Source of the DNA: an uncultured Mucispirillum sp.
Lineage (GTDB): Bacteria > Chrysiogenota > Deferribacteres > Deferribacterales > Mucispirillaceae
DNA: 64,000 bases
Assembly: GCA_944324465.1 (NCBI GenBank)
Contig: CALUWI010000010.1
Span: 1-64,000, forward strand
Direction of reading: 5' to 3'
In this document: piece by piece, positions 8,431 through 17,781 of the stretch
How positions within the stretch are numbered: position 1 is the stretch's first letter
Layout: each line of letters starts with the position of its first letter
The notes under the pieces: model-generated
The model's input: only the letters and a program-made list of their open reading frames with translations
Database searches by the model: none
Told to the model about the DNA's origin: nothing
Translations under genes and position numbers: made by a program

Positions 8431-11078
8431 GCAAATTAAAAAGAATACATCTTTTTTCAAGATTAAATCCCACTGCTTATAAAGCTATGGAAAGTGCTAC
8501 AGTTTTATGTAAAACAAGGGGCAATCCTTATGTAGAACTTGTTCATTTAGTAAACCAGATAATAATGTCAGAAAATACTGATTTTCATAAAATTATTGAA
8601 TTTTTCCAGCTGGATACTGCAAAACTTTCAAAAGATTTAATAAAAAGCCTTGATGAACTGCCGCGAGGAGCATCAAGCATAACAGATTTTTCATCATCTA
8701 TAGAGATAACTGTAAAAGAAGCCTGGATGACTGCATCTTTAGTATTTGGTAAAGAAAGAATAAGAACTGGACATATTTTAACAGCATTAAAACAGACACC
8801 TGAACTTTCAAATAAGTTAAATGATATAAGTATTGAGTTTATAAAAATAAACGGCGATATTCTGCAGACAAAGTTTGATGAGATTGTAAAAGACAGTATA
8901 GAGTTTTCTGATACTGGTACAAATACTAGTGCTGCAACAGGTCAGAGCGGGCAGCTTATGACAAATGCCGGCACGGGAAAAGGGGAAGCTCTGCAGTTAT
9001 ATACTATAGATATGGTAGAGCAGGCAAGAATTGGCAAGATAGATGAGATAGTAGGCAGAGACAGCGAAATAAGAAAGCTGATAGATATATTAATGCGAAG
9101 ACGCCAGAATAACCCTATAATTACAGGGGAAGCAGGGGTTGGTAAAACTGCAGCTGTGGAAGGTTTTGCATGCAGGCTTGCAAAAGGCGATGTGCCAGAC
9201 TGTTTAAAAGGTACAGTATTAAGAAGTCTTGATATGGGGCTTTTGCAGGCTGGAGCCAGTATGAAAGGTGAATTTGAAAACAGGCTGAAACAGATTATAG
9301 AAGATGTGCAGAATTCAGATGTACCTGTTATTCTTTTTATAGATGAAGCCCATACTTTAATAGGGGCAGGCGGTACAGCAGGTCAGAATGATGCTGCAAA
9401 CCTTTTAAAACCAGCTCTTGCAAGGGGTAAGTTCCGCTGCATAGCTGCTACTACCTGGCAGGAATATATTAAATATTTTGAAAAAGACCCAGCATTATCA
9501 AGAAGATTTCAAAATATATTAATCGAAGAACCAGATGACGATAACTGTATCAGAATGATGAGAAAATTAAGCCATTCATTAGAAAAATATCATAATGTGG
9601 CAGTAAGTGATGAAGCATTATCAGCAGCGGTGAAACTTTCACGCAGATATATTCCTGCAAGACAGCTTCCAGATAAAGCAGTAAGTGTATTAGATACTGC
9701 ATGTGCAAGGGTATCATTAAGCCAGTCATCTGAGCCTGAATCATTAGAATATATCAGGCGAAAAATAGAATCATTAGAGTTAGAAATAGAAATATTAAAA
9801 CGGGAAGAAAAAGAAGGGGCAGACCATCAAGATAAACTAAAAGAAGTAAATAAAGAGCTTGAAAAACTGCAAAATGAGCAGGCAGAAATTAATAAAAAAT
9901 ATGAAAAAGAAATGGAACTTGCTGGAAAATATAAAGATATAAAATCAAAAATTGCAGAAGAAAAAGATGAAAAAGTTTTAGAAGATTTAAGGCAGGAAAT
10001 TAAATCTGTTTATAATGAATTAGTAGAAGTGCAGGGAGAAACTCCTCTTGTGCTGCCGTTAGTAGATGTGCAGGCAGTAAGTACCATTATTTCTGAATGG
10101 ACAGGTATCCCTCTTGGCAGAATGGTAAAAAATGAAATAAAATCAGTGCTTAATTTAGCTGATGAAATGAATAAACGGGTAATAGGTCAAAAACACAGCC
10201 TTGATTTAATAGCAAAACGCATTACTACTGCAAAAGCTAATTTAGCAGACCCAGATAAACCACAGGCCGTATTAATGCTTGCAGGCCCTTCTGGTGTTGG
10301 TAAAACAGAAACTGCTTTAACTATTGCAGAGCTTGTATATGGCAGCCAGCAGAATATTATAACTATTAATATGAGCGAATTTCAGGAAGCACATACTGTT
10401 TCTACTTTAAAAGGTGCGCCTCCTGGATATGTTGGCTATGGTGAAGGCGGTGTATTAACTGAAGCAGTCCGTAAAAAACCATACAGTGTTATTCTGCTTG
10501 ATGAAGTAGAAAAAGCCCATAAAGATGTACATGAAATATTTTTTCAAGTATTTGATAAGGGCAGAATGGAAGATGGTGCAGGCAGGCTTGTAAACTTTAA
10601 AAATACTATTATAATATTAACTACTAATGCTGGCGATGATGAAATAATGGATTTATGCACTGATGAAGAAAACTATCCAACAGCAGAGCTTTTAGAAAAA
10701 GCTGTCCGCCCTGCTTTAATGAAAGTTTTCCCAGCTGCACTTTTAGGCAGACTTTCAGTTATTCCATATTATCCACTTTCTACTAAAGCACTGCACAGCA
10801 TTATTGATTTAAAACTTAATAAAGTTGTAAAAAGAATAAAAGAAAACTATAATGCAGAAATGATATATGATGAGGCATTAAGAAATGAAATTGTTTCAAG
10901 GTGTGATAATATTGCATCAGGTGCTCGTCTTATAGATGCTGTTATTAATAACGATTTACTGCCAGATATAAGTGCTGAATTTTTACGAAATACAATGGAA
11001 GGAAAAGTAATGAAAAAAATTCAAGTATCTGTTAAAGACGGCAGTTTTACATATAACTATACTTTTAAGGAGGATTAG
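8427..11078 (+). CDS. tssH: T6SS sheath-recycling AAA+ ATPase TssH (ClpV)
   Basis: The product is 883 aa. A Clp N-domain (about 1-150) precedes two AAA+ modules: Walker A 'GEAGVGKT' near residue 234 and 'GPSGVGKT' near residue 619. Walker B 'VILFIDEAH' and a long coiled middle domain (about residues 440-540) lie between. The short middle domain and the T6SS context distinguish it from ClpB. It disassembles contracted TssB/TssC sheaths. It overlaps tssG by 4 nt and is followed one nucleotide later by the PAAR gene. Confidence 0.96.
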   Translation: MSKLKRIHLFSRLNPTAYKAMESATVLCKTRGNPYVELVHLVNQIIMSENTDFHKIIEFFQLDTAKLSKDLIKSLDELPRGASSITDFSSSIEITVKEAWMTASLVFGKERIRTGHILTALKQTPELSNKLNDISIEFIKINGDILQTKFDEIVKDSIEFSDTGTNTSAATGQSGQLMTNAGTGKGEALQLYTIDMVEQARIGKIDEIVGRDSEIRKLIDILMRRRQNNPIITGEAGVGKTAAVEGFACRLAKGDVPDCLKGTVLRSLDMGLLQAGASMKGEFENRLKQIIEDVQNSDVPVILFIDEAHTLIGAGGTAGQNDAANLLKPALARGKFRCIAATTWQEYIKYFEKDPALSRRFQNILIEEPDDDNCIRMMRKLSHSLEKYHNVAVSDEALSAAVKLSRRYIPARQLPDKAVSVLDTACARVSLSQSSEPESLEYIRRKIESLELEIEILKREEKEGADHQDKLKEVNKELEKLQNEQAEINKKYEKEMELAGKYKDIKSKIAEEKDEKVLEDLRQEIKSVYNELVEVQGETPLVLPLVDVQAVSTIISEWTGIPLGRMVKNEIKSVLNLADEMNKRVIGQKHSLDLIAKRITTAKANLADPDKPQAVLMLAGPSGVGKTETALTIAELVYGSQQNIITINMSEFQEAHTVSTLKGAPPGYVGYGEGGVLTEAVRKKPYSVILLDEVEKAHKDVHEIFFQVFDKGRMEDGAGRLVNFKNTIIILTTNAGDDEIMDLCTDEENYPTAELLEKAVRPALMKVFPAALLGRLSVIPYYPLSTKALHSIIDLKLNKVVKRIKENYNAEMIYDEALRNEIVSRCDNIASGARLIDAVINNDLLPDISAEFLRNTMEGKVMKKIQVSVKDGSFTYNYTFKED

Positions 11079-11079
11079 T

Positions 11080-11367
11080 ATGCCATCTCCAGTAGCAACT
11101 ATTGTAAATATGACAGCAACAGGCGATGTGATAACAGGACCTGGTGCATTGACGACTATGGTAAAAGGTCTTCCTGTTGCTTGTATTGGTGATGCTGTTG
11201 CAGGACCTGTATGTACTGGCGTTATAAGTTCCACATTATCTCCTACAAATATTGCAAAAGGCAGACCTGTTGCAAGTCTTGGCTGCACAGTAACAGGTGT
11301 TACACCTGTTGGAGTGCCTATAACTACTGTTGTGGCGGTATGCCCTAATTTAAATGAAATAGTATAA
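11080..11367 (+). CDS. PAAR-domain spike-tip protein
   Basis: The product is 95 aa with repeated short beta-strand/turn units ('ARG-like' turns 'GRPVASLG', 'KGLPVACIGD') and Pro/Gly/Cys-rich spacing typical of PAAR proteins, which form the metal-bound cone at the tip of the VgrG spike. It lies immediately upstream of vgrG, after a strong AGGAGG. It has no fused effector domain, so it is a bare tip. Confidence 0.85.
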   Translation: MPSPVATIVNMTATGDVITGPGALTTMVKGLPVACIGDAVAGPVCTGVISSTLSPTNIAKGRPVASLGCTVTGVTPVGVPITTVVAVCPNLNEIV

Positions 11368-11377
11368 AGGTGTTTTT

Positions 11378-14374
11378 ATGGGGCAAATTAGTATAGATTT
11401 TCAAAATAAACCATCTATTAATGCAGAATATACAAGGCTTACATTACATGAATATATATCTAAGCCGTTTAAAGCAGTGATAGATTGTAATATAAATAAG
11501 CAAAGTGCTGGCAGTAAAAGTGAATTTATAAGCAATCCTTTAAGTTATATTAATGAATATGTATATATAAAAGTATTTCAAAAATACAACAGCACTGCAG
11601 GTTCATACAGGTATATTTCTGGAAAAATCACTAATATTTTATATAAAGGCATATTAAAAAAAGATGATAAAAATAATATATATCTTTATGAAATAACTAT
11701 TCAGCCGCCTTTTGTGGAGCTTATGAAAGCTAAGAAAAGCAAAAGCTATTTAGATAAAAATATTAAAGATATAATACAGGAAATATTAGATGAAAATAAT
11801 ATAGGCAATTATGATTTAAATGATATTGATGGAAATGATTTGATTCAGCGGTCTAGTAAAATATTAATTAATCAGCATAATGAAACAGATTATGAATTTT
11901 TAATGCGGTTATTATTATTTTACGGCATAAATTATTACTTTATTCATATTAATAAAAATTCTGAAGAGAAAACTACTCTTAGATTTACCAGCAAAATATT
12001 TTCTGATGTGAAGTTTATGGATGTTGATGATGATAACAGGCGTATTAATAAACTGTATTTAAATATAGATAATAATGATAAGTCAGCAGGTGTTTTTAAT
12101 AATGTAATGATGAATTACAACTCTAATAATGCAGATATTGCAAGTAATGCTGTTTCACTCCATGGCTTTGGATATGGCAATAATACTGAAACTATGATAC
12201 AGGAATGGCAGGATAAAGAAGATATAAGGAAGAATATAGAAGCTGCTTTATCATACAAAAAAAATACAATTAATTTATCGTCTACTTATATTTGTGCAGG
12301 TATTAACAGCAAGCTTAATATTAAAGGATATTTGCCGGATGAAAATACAGCAAATGATATGTATTTAATAAAAAGTGTTACAACAGTTTATAATAATGGC
12401 AGTAATGAAAAAGACAATATTGATATATATGGCTTTTTTGCTGATGATACTAAAGAAAATAATGGTATAATCAGTGAAGGAATAGAAAATGATGCTGTTT
12501 TATATGTTGATAATAAGATGGCATCTACAGTATCTCTTTTTGCAAATAATATTGTTGAAACAAACAGTATACCAAATAATGCAGTATCTAAAACCCAAAG
12601 TATGCTTATACATGCTGTAGTATGTGATAAAAATGGTAATACTGATGCACAAGGTATATGTATTCCTGAAAGTTGTGATAAAAATAATCCTAATCAGTTC
12701 TATGCTAAACTAAACAATGAAAGTGATAAAGCAAGAATAATTAATATAGTTCTTCCATATGGAGCAAAAAATTATTATACATTTACTTATCCTGAAATAG
12801 GCAGTGAAATATTAGTGTTTAAGGATAGTGATAATAAATATTATTTATTTGGATATACTCCAAACATAAGTCCAATAGTATCTAATCAAGGTTCATTAAA
12901 CCATAGTTATTTATTTACAGGAACACCAGAAAAAAATTATATTTATTTTGACCATGGACGTGAAAATCAGATTAAAAATTTAATACATAGTGCAGCAATA
13001 GATAGTTTTATGCAGGAAGCATATACTTATATAAATATGATATGTATACAAAATGATTATGAAAATATAAAGGCTTCATATCAGGTAAATGGTGAACCGA
13101 AAACTATTTCTGTAAAAGAATGGTGTGCAGCACTAAAAACAAAGTATGATGAGCAAATCAATGCAAAATGCGATAAAAAAAGTGAATTAGAAAATCTTCA
13201 GAAAAAACAAAATAAAGATGAAAATCAAATTAATACCATAAAACAGGATATTGATAATCTTGATAAAAGTATTCAAACAATTGAATCAGAAATAGCACAA
13301 GCTGAAGCAAAAGTTATTGATATTTTTAAAAATGCTAAAACTAAGATTGATAATGACGAAGAGTGTAAGGATAAAGAAGCCCAAAAAACAAAAATTGATA
13401 ATTATATAAAAGGTAATGAATGGGTTAATATTTATTCCAGTGCAGTAAATGTAAATGGCAAAGACAGTGTAGATATTAAAAGCGACAGCAGGCTGAATTT
13501 ATTTTCAAATTCAAATGGTATTGAAATTTCAAGCACAGAGGATACAATTAATATAAAAGCAGATAAAGCAATAAGTTTATCAGTCGGTTCTAACTCAATA
13601 ACTATTGATAAGGATAGAATATCATTAGTTGCTCGTAAATGGATGACATCTGCTGGTCCAACAGATTCTTCAATTTATTTAGAGTCTATTACTGGCACAA
13701 GCATTAGTGGTTTAGTATGTTCTATGAATAGTTTATTTTCATCTTCTATATCTGATTCTTTTGGTGGTTCAATTAGTTCAAGTTATGGTAAAACGGATAT
13801 GACTGGTTTTGTATCAACTATTAAGGGGGCAAGTGCATTGCATGCAAAAGATTATATATTTAATGTAGCCAAATTAATACCGCATTTCTGTTCTGCAGTT
13901 AAAAAAGATAATGCGGCTTATGGAACAAATGTTGCAAAATATACTATAAATTCTATTGGAGAAACAATTGATATTTTAGAGAAATTTTATCATATATTAG
14001 ATGATATTGACAAATATAAAAGAGAACATAAAAAAGGTGATTTATTAGAAATTATAATAGATATATTAAATATTATATTTGGCGTTATGGACCATGTTGT
14101 TACTATAATGGAGTTAGAAGAAGCAGAATATTTACAGAATAATGCTGGCTCTATATCTGTTAGGGATGCATTAAGGCTTACTCTTATGACTCAAAAAATT
14201 TTATTTTCAAATATTACTTTTATGCATCTTCTTCTTAAAACATCTCCATTTTACCATGGAAAGATAGAATGTTCTGGGGAAAAATTAAAAGTTGTGTTTC
14301 AAGATATTGAAGAAGTTTCAACATATTGTAATCGCAGTAAAAGTGCTATAGCAGGAAATTTATTTTTGGAGTAA
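11378..14374 (+). CDS. vgrG: T6SS spike protein VgrG (TssI) with long C-terminal extension
   Basis: The product is 998 aa, longer than a minimal VgrG of about 600-700 aa. Residues about 1-400 are the gp27-like base. About 410-500 hold the gp5-like OB fold with 'YPEIGSEILVFKDSDNKYYLFGY'-type sequence. About 575-685 form a Lys/Glu-rich coiled coil, unusual inside a VgrG. About 690-750 return to spike-like beta repeats ('SVGSNSITIDKDRI'). The remaining ~240 residues are unlike a spike: Ser/Gly-rich, then helical with a very hydrophobic stretch (about 887-914). This tail may carry or dock an effector; that is inference. Confidence 0.92.
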   Translation: MGQISIDFQNKPSINAEYTRLTLHEYISKPFKAVIDCNINKQSAGSKSEFISNPLSYINEYVYIKVFQKYNSTAGSYRYISGKITNILYKGILKKDDKNNIYLYEITIQPPFVELMKAKKSKSYLDKNIKDIIQEILDENNIGNYDLNDIDGNDLIQRSSKILINQHNETDYEFLMRLLLFYGINYYFIHINKNSEEKTTLRFTSKIFSDVKFMDVDDDNRRINKLYLNIDNNDKSAGVFNNVMMNYNSNNADIASNAVSLHGFGYGNNTETMIQEWQDKEDIRKNIEAALSYKKNTINLSSTYICAGINSKLNIKGYLPDENTANDMYLIKSVTTVYNNGSNEKDNIDIYGFFADDTKENNGIISEGIENDAVLYVDNKMASTVSLFANNIVETNSIPNNAVSKTQSMLIHAVVCDKNGNTDAQGICIPESCDKNNPNQFYAKLNNESDKARIINIVLPYGAKNYYTFTYPEIGSEILVFKDSDNKYYLFGYTPNISPIVSNQGSLNHSYLFTGTPEKNYIYFDHGRENQIKNLIHSAAIDSFMQEAYTYINMICIQNDYENIKASYQVNGEPKTISVKEWCAALKTKYDEQINAKCDKKSELENLQKKQNKDENQINTIKQDIDNLDKSIQTIESEIAQAEAKVIDIFKNAKTKIDNDEECKDKEAQKTKIDNYIKGNEWVNIYSSAVNVNGKDSVDIKSDSRLNLFSNSNGIEISSTEDTINIKADKAISLSVGSNSITIDKDRISLVARKWMTSAGPTDSSIYLESITGTSISGLVCSMNSLFSSSISDSFGGSISSSYGKTDMTGFVSTIKGASALHAKDYIFNVAKLIPHFCSAVKKDNAAYGTNVAKYTINSIGETIDILEKFYHILDDIDKYKREHKKGDLLEIIIDILNIIFGVMDHVVTIMELEEAEYLQNNAGSISVRDALRLTLMTQKILFSNITFMHLLLKTSPFYHGKIECSGEKLKVVFQDIEEVSTYCNRSKSAIAGNLFLE

Positions 14375-14377
14375 AAT

Positions 14378-14770
14378 ATGGAATTATCGAATAAAGAAAA
14401 AGAAAAATTAACAAAAGTAGCTGCACCTATTATTACAAGTGTGGTTGCAGGTACACTTGTATCTGCTGCACTTGCAGAACTTACTAAACTTTTAGCTACA
14501 AATGTGCATAAAAGTGATGTATTTGGTAATAAAATTATGGCTCCAACAGAAGATAAAACTGTTTTATCAAATAGAGAAACAAAAGGTGATAATATAGATT
14601 CATCTCTTTCTACAGATGAAGTTTCTGCTCAGCAGGGTGAAATTAAAGCTGCAAAACAGGAAGGAAAGGCAAGCACAACAGAAGCTACTGCCAGCGAAGC
14701 AGGAGCAACAGCATCACGGGCAAAAGGCGGTGCCAGTGATATTGAAACAAAAGCATTAAAAATAACATAG
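14378..14770 (+). CDS. Small T6SS-linked protein with membrane-like segment and heptad repeats
   Basis: The product is 130 aa; I do not recognise a family. Residues about 14-34 are hydrophobic ('APIITSVVAGTLVSAAL'), enough for a membrane or hydrophobic helix. Residues 76-130 repeat every 7 residues with Ala or Leu at position 2 and often Ser at position 3 (pattern xASxxxx), giving nearly eight units. It starts 3 nt after vgrG, with its RBS inside the vgrG 3' end, so it is co-translated. It could be an immunity protein, an effector chaperone or a spike accessory. Confidence 0.75.
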   Translation: MELSNKEKEKLTKVAAPIITSVVAGTLVSAALAELTKLLATNVHKSDVFGNKIMAPTEDKTVLSNRETKGDNIDSSLSTDEVSAQQGEIKAAKQEGKASTTEATASEAGATASRAKGGASDIETKALKIT

Positions 14771-14786
14771 TATAAAGGAATATTAT

Positions 14787-15914
14787 ATGGCTGATAAATT
14801 AGACTGGCTTGATGAACATTTTGTATTATTAAAATACAATAAAGTATCTGAAATGGTAAATAATGAAGGTTATAAAATAAATCCTAATGTTGAAAAATAT
14901 TTACCAGATAATGATATGGTGGATAAATTTATAGATAATTTAGTTAAAGATAAGCTTTATAAAGATGCATGTGAAGTATTAGCTTATGCAATCCACAGGC
15001 GTGCTGGAGTATGGTGGGGTTATCGCTCTATGATGGCTTTAATAGATGAAACAGGTGGTGAGCCTGTTATTGAAAGGGATATTGCAGATATAGGTAAACC
15101 AAGTGAGCCAAATATACCAGATTTTTTTAAAGATATGCCGCAGATTGAAGATAAACCGCTTACAGAGGCTGATTTTGCAGAAGTAAACGCTCAGCTTGCA
15201 GCAGCACAAAAACAGGTTGATGAATTAGTGCCTGATTATATTAGAGATAAATTTAATGCCTATATGGATGAATTTTATAATATGTTTAAGAAAGAGCATG
15301 GATATACTCCGCTTGAATTAATAGACATAGTAATTTCTAAATATAACCCTAAAGAATCTATGATTGATGAAGAAAACAGCCCGATATTTAAGGCTGAAAA
15401 GGAATTAAAAAGCAAAATAGAAAGTATGCGTCAGGAAACAGTTGATTTAATTAAATCAGTTGTGCCTGAAAAATCAAAAGAACATATAATAAAAATGCAG
15501 AAAAAGGCGCTTGATGCTGTTTATGCATGGGTTGTATCCCCTGATGAAGTAAATTCTAAAAATGTAATGGATATTGGCAACGAATGTGCAGACTCACCAG
15601 CTGGCTTATTATGCTTAACTGCTTTTTGGAGCTATGGTAACCTTATGCCTATGACTAATCAGGTAATAAAAACACCGCCGGGGCTTGCAGCTAACGGCTT
15701 AAATTCTGCCATTTTAAATATGAGCCTTGTAAAAGGTGGAAATAAAAAACCAAAGGAAAGGTTTGAAGAATATTTTAATATTGGCTTAAATATTGCTTAT
15801 GGTAAAGATAACTGGGCAGAATCATTAGAAAATGATAAAGCACCACATCAGAATACTGCTGTAAAAAATAATAATGTTACAGTTAATAAACGCTTTACTG
15901 GTGATAATTTATAA
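14787..15914 (+). CDS. Conserved T6SS-cluster protein of unknown function
   Basis: The product is 375 aa, soluble, with no signal peptide. The clearest motif is 'AIHRRAGVWWGYRSMMAL' near residue 70, a pattern I associate from memory with DUF6931-type proteins found in some T6SS loci. A coiled region surrounds residues 130-240, and a conserved-looking helix 'AWVVSPDEVNSKNVMDIGNECADSP' follows. The gene lies between the vgrG accessory gene and tssJ, and its TAA overlaps the tssJ ATG. An adaptor or effector-handling role is plausible but unproven. Confidence 0.7.
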   Translation: MADKLDWLDEHFVLLKYNKVSEMVNNEGYKINPNVEKYLPDNDMVDKFIDNLVKDKLYKDACEVLAYAIHRRAGVWWGYRSMMALIDETGGEPVIERDIADIGKPSEPNIPDFFKDMPQIEDKPLTEADFAEVNAQLAAAQKQVDELVPDYIRDKFNAYMDEFYNMFKKEHGYTPLELIDIVISKYNPKESMIDEENSPIFKAEKELKSKIESMRQETVDLIKSVVPEKSKEHIIKMQKKALDAVYAWVVSPDEVNSKNVMDIGNECADSPAGLLCLTAFWSYGNLMPMTNQVIKTPPGLAANGLNSAILNMSLVKGGNKKPKERFEEYFNIGLNIAYGKDNWAESLENDKAPHQNTAVKNNNVTVNKRFTGDNL

Positions 15915-16405
15915 TGAAAAATAAAATATTTTTGCTGGCATTTTTATTGTTTTTATCTGGCTGCACATACAGGCATGATGCAACAATATTCTTATCTCCT
16001 GAGTTAAAAGATTATTATGGATACTATCCATCACTGGAAGTAGATATTGCAGGTATTAATGATAATGAAAAATCATGGATTTCATCATATCAGTTAAATA
16101 AATACTTTCAGCCTGAAAATCCAATGCGGGAAACTTTGCAGCCCTATACTATGGTATTTTCAAATGATGATGGTAAGCATTATCAAAAATTTTCCCACAG
16201 TGCAAAAGAATGGGATTTATGGAAAAGAAAAGGGGCAAAAGAGCTTTTTATAGCTGTAAATCTGCCAGGTATAGAAGATGATAATGCAAGAAAAATATTA
16301 ATGCAGATAAGGTCATATATTGGCAAAAGACTGCCTTTATATATAGAGATAAAACCGACAGGTATTTCATTAATAGATAAAAAACCAGAATATATTAAGG
16401 AGTAA
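15914..16405 (+). CDS. tssJ: T6SS outer-membrane lipoprotein TssJ
   Basis: The product is 163 aa with a lipoprotein signal (hydrophobic core, lipobox LSGC, Cys at residue 17). A beta-sandwich-like sequence follows with 'KELFIAVNLPGIEDDNARKI', as in TssJ/VasD proteins. TssJ anchors the TssL-TssM complex to the outer membrane. The sequence is divergent, so the call rests partly on its position directly upstream of tssK-L-M. Confidence 0.8.
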   Translation: MKNKIFLLAFLLFLSGCTYRHDATIFLSPELKDYYGYYPSLEVDIAGINDNEKSWISSYQLNKYFQPENPMRETLQPYTMVFSNDDGKHYQKFSHSAKEWDLWKRKGAKELFIAVNLPGIEDDNARKILMQIRSYIGKRLPLYIEIKPTGISLIDKKPEYIKE

Positions 16406-16407
16406 TT

Positions 16408-17781
16408 ATGATATTTCATGAAATGGTCCACTGGTCTGACGGCTTATTTTTACAGCCTCACCACATGCAGCAGCTTCAAAATTCTATGATAGATGTTCAG
16501 CAGAAATCTTTTATGCTTTCTACATTTTATACTTACGGACTTATTGATTTTGTAATAGATGAAGAAGCATTAGAAGGTATGAGATTTGTGGTAAAAAAAT
16601 TATCAGCAGTTATGCCGAATAATTTAAGTGTAAGTATGCCAGGAAACCTTAATATAAAGCCTTTTGAATTTAATGCAGCAGATTATATTAATGATGAGCA
16701 TATTATGGTATATCTTGCTGTGCCTTATTATAAAGATACTGATGCAAATTTAAGCCAGTACGATAATGAAAGAATATTCAGCACAAAAGAAATTCTTGTA
16801 AGAGATGAAAATACAGGCGATAATGAAATATCAATGCTTAAACGCATATATAATGGCAAAATAACAACAAATACATCTAATGAAGATTACAGCTATCTGC
16901 CGCTTTGCAGGCTCAGATGGGTGTCTAAAAATATTAATGAGCCAAAATTAGATATAGACACAAACTATACAGCTCCTTTTTATATTATTACTGATGACTG
17001 CCCACTTAAAAGCTATATATCTGAGCTTATGTATGTAGTTAAAAAAAAATGCGAGCATATTATAAAAGATTTATCAGACAGCGGTTATAATACAAATAAT
17101 CTTGCAGGGGGCAACTTATTTAATGTTATGCAGCTTTCTACTCTTTCATCTTATGAAAAAGTAATATCATCCCTTATAGTTACAAATAAGGTTTCGCCTT
17201 TTATTATTTACCTGCATCTTGTGGCAATGCTTTCTAAACTTACAGCATTACAGCCGTTTTCAAACCGCGATGATGTAATGGCATATTCTCATGATAATTT
17301 AATGGAAGTATTTAAAGATGTTGTTACAAATATTCGCTCTATAATAATGGCTGGCGGATATACTGATTATGTTCAGTATGAATTTACCTTAAACGGCGAT
17401 TACTATAAAACCCAGCTTAACAGTAATGATATAGTAAAAGCATCTAATTGTTATTTAGCAGTATCTATTTCTGGAAATACAGATATTGCAAAAGAATACA
17501 TAGAACAGGGTGATAATTTCAGGCTTATAAATGAGCAGGGTATAGATAAAAGAATTCGCGGCGTAAAACTAAAAGAATTAAGATTTCCGCCAAGATATCT
17601 GCCTGTTATTCCTAATGCAGTCTGGTTTTCCTTAGAAGATATATCAGAAAGTGAAGCATGGTCTTTAATATGTAGAGAAAGAACTGCTGCAATTGAGCTA
17701 TTACCAGAATCTTTCCCTGATTTCCATGGCTATTTATTTATGACATTTGAGCAGGGAGAAAATAATGACAATTCAAAATAA
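16408..17781 (+). CDS. tssK: T6SS baseplate-membrane adaptor TssK (VasE/ImpJ)
   Basis: The product is 457 aa. The N-terminus 'VHWSDGLFLQPHHMQQLQ' is the family signature. The C-terminal 'FPPRYLPVIPNAVWFSLEDISESEAW' matches the end of TssK. TssK trimers link the baseplate to TssL and TssM. It has a strong AGGAG upstream, and tssL starts inside its 3' end. Confidence 0.96.
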   Translation: MIFHEMVHWSDGLFLQPHHMQQLQNSMIDVQQKSFMLSTFYTYGLIDFVIDEEALEGMRFVVKKLSAVMPNNLSVSMPGNLNIKPFEFNAADYINDEHIMVYLAVPYYKDTDANLSQYDNERIFSTKEILVRDENTGDNEISMLKRIYNGKITTNTSNEDYSYLPLCRLRWVSKNINEPKLDIDTNYTAPFYIITDDCPLKSYISELMYVVKKKCEHIIKDLSDSGYNTNNLAGGNLFNVMQLSTLSSYEKVISSLIVTNKVSPFIIYLHLVAMLSKLTALQPFSNRDDVMAYSHDNLMEVFKDVVTNIRSIIMAGGYTDYVQYEFTLNGDYYKTQLNSNDIVKASNCYLAVSISGNTDIAKEYIEQGDNFRLINEQGIDKRIRGVKLKELRFPPRYLPVIPNAVWFSLEDISESEAWSLICRERTAAIELLPESFPDFHGYLFMTFEQGENNDNSK

